12,623 bases of DNA, from positions 1 through 12,623 of the forward strand of contig NXFV01000290.1 in NCBI GenBank assembly GCA_002803225.1, written 5' to 3'. Under the pieces are notes generated by a model. The model was not told the origin of the DNA. It made no database searches and worked only from the letters and a program-made list of their open reading frames with translations. The stretch's first letter is position 1. Every line of letters begins with the position of its first letter. Shown here one piece after another: positions 9,343-12,623 of this stretch. The position numbers and the translations under genes are program-made. The stretch comes from Gamarada debralockiae. Its lineage: Eukaryota; Ascomycota; Leotiomycetes; Helotiales; Hyphodiscaceae.

Positions 9343-9824
9343 TGAAATTCCACAAGCCAGACCCGACAGCAAAATTTCTTCTCCATCTCGACTCCGAAGA
9401 CGCGTCGATAACGCCGCGAACCCCGCGTCCGGCTCAATCTCGAGATGCTGTGGAACAATGGCGGTTGAGATGTCCGTGGATGGACGGTCAATTCTTAATC
9501 GAACTGTCAGTTGAAGGACCACACTGTCTTTCAGCCCGTTGATGAAGATGCCAGATGTGAGATCTAACTGGTGGTGGTGGATGTTCGAAGGAAGCAACAG
9601 GGAGTGAAGCTTGCATGGGCAGGCGCACGTGCCACATCCGAATTGGGCTTCAGCGATTTCCAGTGAGGGCGAAGCTAAAAACGTGATCAACACATGCAAA
9701 ATTTGGTGGGACCGAGATAGAAGAAGCCACAATACAAGATCCTCAACCTTCCGTCTCTCGATCCTAGACCTCAATTGAATCTGCGGAGGAGCGCATCAAG
9801 CTGTGCCAGAAAAAAGACTGGAAG
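9343..9824 (+). promoter_or_regulatory. Upstream region of the TECR gene
   Basis: This 480-bp stretch separates the putative secreted peptide (leftward) from the TECR start (rightward) and would hold a divergent promoter if both are genes. It is open in several frames on both strands over 9340-9540, which I attribute to higher GC content. No TATA box or named regulator site is evident. The TECR start has A at -3, a favourable context. Confidence 0.4.
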
Positions 9825-10892
9825 ATGGCTGCCACCACACTGAAGGTCACGAATCGCTGTGAGTGCAAGCTGCCCCCCAGCATGATTTGTACCTAGCTAA
9901 CAAATACATCACAGCTACGAAGGCGCCCATCAAAAAGCTACCCACGAGCGTCGAAATCACAGACAAGACCACCGTTCAAGATGTGAAGGAAATACTAGCC
10001 AAGCAGGCTGGCGGGAAGGACCCCAATCGATTGGGAATCTTCGACCCTGAGAAGAAGAAGATTTTGAAGGATAGGAAAGCACTCATTAGCCAACACAAGG
10101 AAGTCATGGCAGGGCAAGAAATCCTCGTCAAGGATCTAGGTATGCCCTCTCCCCTGCGTCTCCATACTATCCTCCGCTAACCTACGTCTGTTCCCAGGTC
10201 CCCAAATCTCCTGGCTCACAGTCTTCATAATCGAATACGCCGGCCCCATCTTCATCCACCTCTCCTTCCTCCTCCTCCGACCCTACATCTACAGAAACGG
10301 CGACCGTCCCCTCTCTCTCTCACAAATGCTCTCCATGGCCATGATCGTCCTGCACTTCATCAAGCGCGAATATGAGACCTTATACATCCACAAGTTCTCT
10401 CTGAGCACCATGCCTGTGCGTAACATCTTCAAGAACTGCGCTCACTACTGGGTCTTCTCTGGCGTCAACTTGGCGTACTGGATCTACAGTCCAACATCCT
10501 ACACAGCTCTCGAATCGCCTGCTATCGATTATGTCAACATTGTTGGGCTAATTCTGTTCGTGTTTGGAGAAGCAAGCAATTTACATACCCATATCACGCT
10601 TTCGAATTTGAGGACGCCGGGTGGAACGGAGAGGGGCATTCCAAAGGGATATGGATTCAACATCGTTACATGCCCGAACTATATGTTTGAGACTGTGGCG
10701 TGGGTTGGCATCTTGATGGTTACGAAGAGTTTGAGTACCGTGCTGTTCCTGGTGCTGGCTTGTGCGCAGATGCAACAATGGGCTGTTAAGAAGGAGCGCG
10801 CATTGAGAGCGGAGTTTGGTGATAAGTATAAGAAGAAAAGATATGTGATGATTCCGAGCCCGGGGGCTGTGATCAAAGCTTTGACTGGTTGA
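9825..10892 (+). CDS. TSC13: Very-long-chain trans-2-enoyl-CoA reductase (TECR/Tsc13-type), three exons
   Basis: Exons are 9825-9858, 9915-10139 and 10198-10892. The introns are 56 and 58 nt (GTGAGT...CACAG and GTATGC...CCCAG, the second with CGCTAAC as branch site). The product is 317 aa, close to the usual family length of about 310. The enzyme carries out the last step of each very-long-chain fatty acid elongation cycle, reducing trans-2-enoyl-CoA with NADPH in the ER membrane, and so supplies sphingolipid synthesis. Residues about 15-80 form the ubiquitin-like N-terminal domain (TSVEITDKTTVQDVKEIL). Several membrane segments follow, including FIHLSFLLL, YVNIVGLILFVF and the segment after CPNYMFETV. 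HFIKREYETLY has Lys142 and CPNY has Tyr248, matching by position and context the Lys and Tyr reported as essential in yeast Tsc13. The C-terminal half is the steroid 5-alpha-reductase-like domain. No lesion is seen. This is presumably an essential housekeeping gene. Confidence 0.95.
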
Positions 10893-11699
10893 GGGGTAGT
10901 AGATATGGAGGATGGGCATACTTGGCGAATATGGCTGATGTGGGGAGAGGTGGACGTGTGCCAGGCATTGCATGGACATGGATATGGCGGTTGGTGGATG
11001 GGATGATGTGCATAGTGTAATGATAATAATGTCAATAAATTCACCAAGTCGTGACACGGTAAACGGACAAAGTTGTCCATCTGCCATTTCTCCCTCTACC
11101 CTGCCACAGTTCCGTGACTCTAGCGCGAAATGATCACTCACTCATATAATCTAGAAGGATTCTACAAGTCTTGATCATCCACCTGAGTACTGCGCAAATT
11201 ATACTCAGATCTCATTCCTATCCCTTCCTGTTGATCTGTTTCCCAGTCATATTCCCCGCACAAGCTTCTTCTCAGCAACACCTACCCAAATTCCCTTTTA
11301 CCTATCTCCTATCTTCGTTCATGAACTTGGCGCTGTCGAGCCCATTGCCATTGTCGATACTTTTATCTCTGATTTTAGTATCATCATCGTTCTTGCTTAG
11401 CCCACCACGATCAAACCAAGAGCTTCCCACTTTTACCTTTGTGTTACTCCCATATCACACTACAAATGGATCAGGAAGGCACGTCACTCCACAGACAAAC
11501 TTTGAGTAGTACTGGCAAGCCAGTCTCTTGAAACAAGCACGTCGGTCCAGTCTCACAGCTTCATGGCAAGTCGCTTTATATACTGCCTATCCAATTCAGA
11601 GATTCACTCCATCCCCTCTCATCTTTGCCTAGTTGTTATTCACAACCTTCATGGTAAGACCTTACGATATTGATCATTGGCGACCTATGACACACATAG
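10893..11699. other. TECR 3' region and pyrimidine-rich non-coding DNA
   Basis: The first part is the 3' untranslated region of TECR, with a polyadenylation hexamer at 11034-11039. From about 11170 to 11460 the plus strand is rich in C and T, as in many fungal core promoters and leaders. An ATG at 11466 then opens a 21-codon frame (MDQEGTSLHRQTLSSTGKPVS) ending at TGA 11529-11531. This could be the relic start of the gene whose BTB-like pieces lie at 11700-11901, but nothing firm joins them. Confidence 0.4.
11034..11039 (+). terminator. Candidate polyadenylation signal for the TECR gene
   Basis: A canonical AATAAA lies 142 nt after the TECR stop codon, within GTCAATAAATTC and next to an AT-rich patch (TGATAATAATG). 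Position and sequence suit a 3'-end processing signal. Fungal signals are degenerate, so the exact cleavage site cannot be fixed. Confidence 0.5.
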
Positions 11700-11901
11700 A
11701 TCTTCTATGTATGCTCAACAACACTGAGCTCAAAGCAGACCTTCAATACGAGTTGTCCTCAGGGATATCCACCTGGATGATCCAACGGCGATCAAACAGG
11801 TCAAAGCTGCCTTGACCAATCTTCTTTCGTACTATTCAACAACTCTACTGTACTACCACTATGCTGCTACTCAATGCCTGGACACTTTTCCCGCATCTTA
11901 A
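11700..11901 (+). pseudogene. Possible remnant of a BTB/POZ-domain gene
   Basis: Two protein-like pieces occur in the right order but in different frames. The first, from 11700, reads IFYVCSTTLSSKQTFNTS and ends at TGA 11778-11780. It resembles the 'F-x-V-H-S-x-x-L-x-S-x-S-x-x-F' strand-helix of fungal BTB domains. The second is open from 11728 to TAA 11899-11901 and reads RDIHLDDPTAIKQVKAALTN. It resembles the 'I-x-L-x-D-D-D-P-x-A-(I/V)' loop that follows in such domains. A possible intron GTAAGA...CATAG (11653-11699) would join directly onto the first piece. The match is short and from memory of the family pattern, so this is a suggestion only. If correct, the domain has lost its frame and probably part of the middle. 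Confidence 0.28.
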
Positions 11902-12398
11902 CAACTATTGTCATATAGACCATTATTGGGTGCGTGGAGAAGACGAGCTGTCGAAGCATAGGAAGGGCCACCAGAACTGCATTGGATAATCCTAGAGTCA
12001 AGTCGGCGTATTCACATCTACATTTATGAGCTAGACCGCAAGGCACCTCTGAAGTCAAAATCGGCACCAATCCAAAAACGCTCAGCCACCGATCTTTGGC
12101 AACTTCAAAAATAGGTCATTTATAGACCTCCTGGTGCTTTGCCAAAGACGCATCTTTGAGATTGAAGTGCGATCATTTTGTCATAATAAGCAACAAGGAT
12201 GAGAATTTCGCCCCTTAAACTCTGTGATTCTCGAAGGGTTTCACTCTGTCCTGAGCAGCTGAAGAAACTAGCTGGATGATTAAGCAAAAGCATGGGGCAA
12301 AACCCGAATCAAATAGCACGATGGTTGACAAGATTATTTACGCACGGGCCATTCACACCAAAAATTCAGAAGTTATCGAAAATGAATATATGCTAAAT
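11902..12398. other. Non-coding stretch before the Tc1/mariner remnant
   Basis: I see no supported gene. Short open frames on the minus strand around 11867-12070 have no recognisable product. The notable structure is the nested inverted repeat at 12094-12147. Confidence 0.45.
12094..12147. repeat. Nested inverted repeat (two-tier potential hairpin)
   Basis: The outer arms are CTTTGGCAA (12094-12102) and TTGCCAAAG (12139-12147), an exact 9-bp inverse match. Inside them AGGTC (12113-12117) pairs with GACCT (12125-12129) around loop ATTTATA. Unpaired stretches of 10 and 9 nt lie between the two tiers, so the whole 54-bp unit could form a stem with an internal loop. There is no sign of a tRNA or other named RNA. 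Confidence 0.5.
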
Positions 12399-12400
12399 TA

Positions 12401-12623
12401 CAGTACAACATCACCACTTATTGCCTCTAATGGGTTTGCCACCTGATTTTATAAGCTTGGCGCATCTTCGGGGCATATCAGCAATACGCTCCCGTATCTC
12501 TATTGTGATTTTGTCCTATTCTTCTTGTAAAGCCTCCTTTATCTCCTCCTCTAAATGAAAGATTCTACGTCGTAAACGTTACTTTATAATACTCCAAATG
12601 CCTTCAATAGGATTGAGATCAGG
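12401..12623 (-). mobile_element. Tc1/mariner transposase C-terminal remnant, cut by window edge
   Basis: On the minus strand from 12623 the frame reads PDLNPIEGIWSIIK, the hallmark around the last catalytic acidic residue (Glu at 12605-12603) of Tc1/mariner DDE transposases. It continues as RLRRRIFHLEEEIKEALQEE and on to a TGA at 12413-12411. Two in-frame stops interrupt it: TAA at 12581-12579, where Gln is plausible, and TAG at 12518-12516, where the family usually has Trp ('EEWDKI'). Both fit C-to-T/G-to-A change in CpA/TpG context, as in fungal repeat-induced point mutation. Just past the coding end, TA at 12399-12400 is followed by CAGTACAACATC, a candidate terminal repeat beside a TA target. 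The rest of the element lies beyond the window. It is not functional as read. Confidence 0.85.

Noticed and set aside
10581..11141. 186-codon minus-strand open frame
   Set aside because: It overlaps TECR exon 3 antisense and has a His/Pro/Ser-rich composition typical of a shadow frame.
11171..11509. 112-codon hydrophobic frame as a membrane protein
   Set aside because: Hydrophobicity follows from the C/T-rich composition (Leu, Ser, Phe, Pro codons). There is no conserved motif and the region looks like a promoter or leader.
1..12623. CRISPR array, prokaryotic operon, tRNA or rRNA
   Set aside because: No regularly spaced repeats, no polycistronic layout, no cloverleaf and no rRNA-like stretch were seen. 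Spliced genes show that the DNA is eukaryotic.
1..12623. A biosynthetic cluster linking hydrolase, Ppo and TECR
   Set aside because: The oxygenase is dead, TECR is a housekeeping gene, and there is no regulator, transporter or core synthase. Proximity alone does not support a pathway.

Overview
The window looks like nuclear DNA of a filamentous ascomycete (Pezizomycotina). The evidence is the very short GT-AG introns (44-74 nt, several with CTAAC/CTGAC-like branch sites), an enoyl-CoA reductase gene, a fold-3 alpha/beta hydrolase and a psi-producing oxygenase (Ppo/linoleate diol synthase) remnant of fungal type, and fungal-style DNA transposon remains. Nothing suggests a plasmid, a prokaryote or a virus.

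Layout. At the left edge (91-553) a short, non-coding hAT-type element is bounded by a perfect 8-bp target duplication. A promoter-like stretch with a tandem 16-bp repeat leads into an intact five-exon hydrolase gene (1139-2452, +). A gene-poor stretch follows, containing an unrecognised and probably broken coding remnant (about 3036-3820, +). From 8155 down to 4431 on the minus strand lies a nearly full-length Ppo gene that is clearly dead: it has three in-frame stops, about a dozen frame breaks and one internal deletion. Nine introns can still be traced, and the residues expected to hold heme in both halves are still readable. After a non-coding stretch come a possible 60-aa secreted peptide (9342-9160, -) and an intact three-exon trans-2-enoyl-CoA reductase (TECR/Tsc13-type, 9825-10892, +). 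The right part holds pyrimidine-rich non-coding DNA, a weak BTB-like remnant near 11700-11900, a nested inverted repeat, and at the edge the C-terminal end of a Tc1/mariner transposase carrying two stops of the kind RIP produces.

How the genes work together. I see no pathway or cluster. The TECR gene is housekeeping (very-long-chain fatty acid elongation in the ER), the hydrolase is a stand-alone esterase/lipase-like enzyme, and the oxylipin synthase is no longer functional. The best reading is an accessory segment with transposon traces at both ends and decayed genes between two intact ones. I did not find a convincing new biological system. The most informative items are the cleanly bounded hAT element and the pattern of decay in the Ppo pseudogene.
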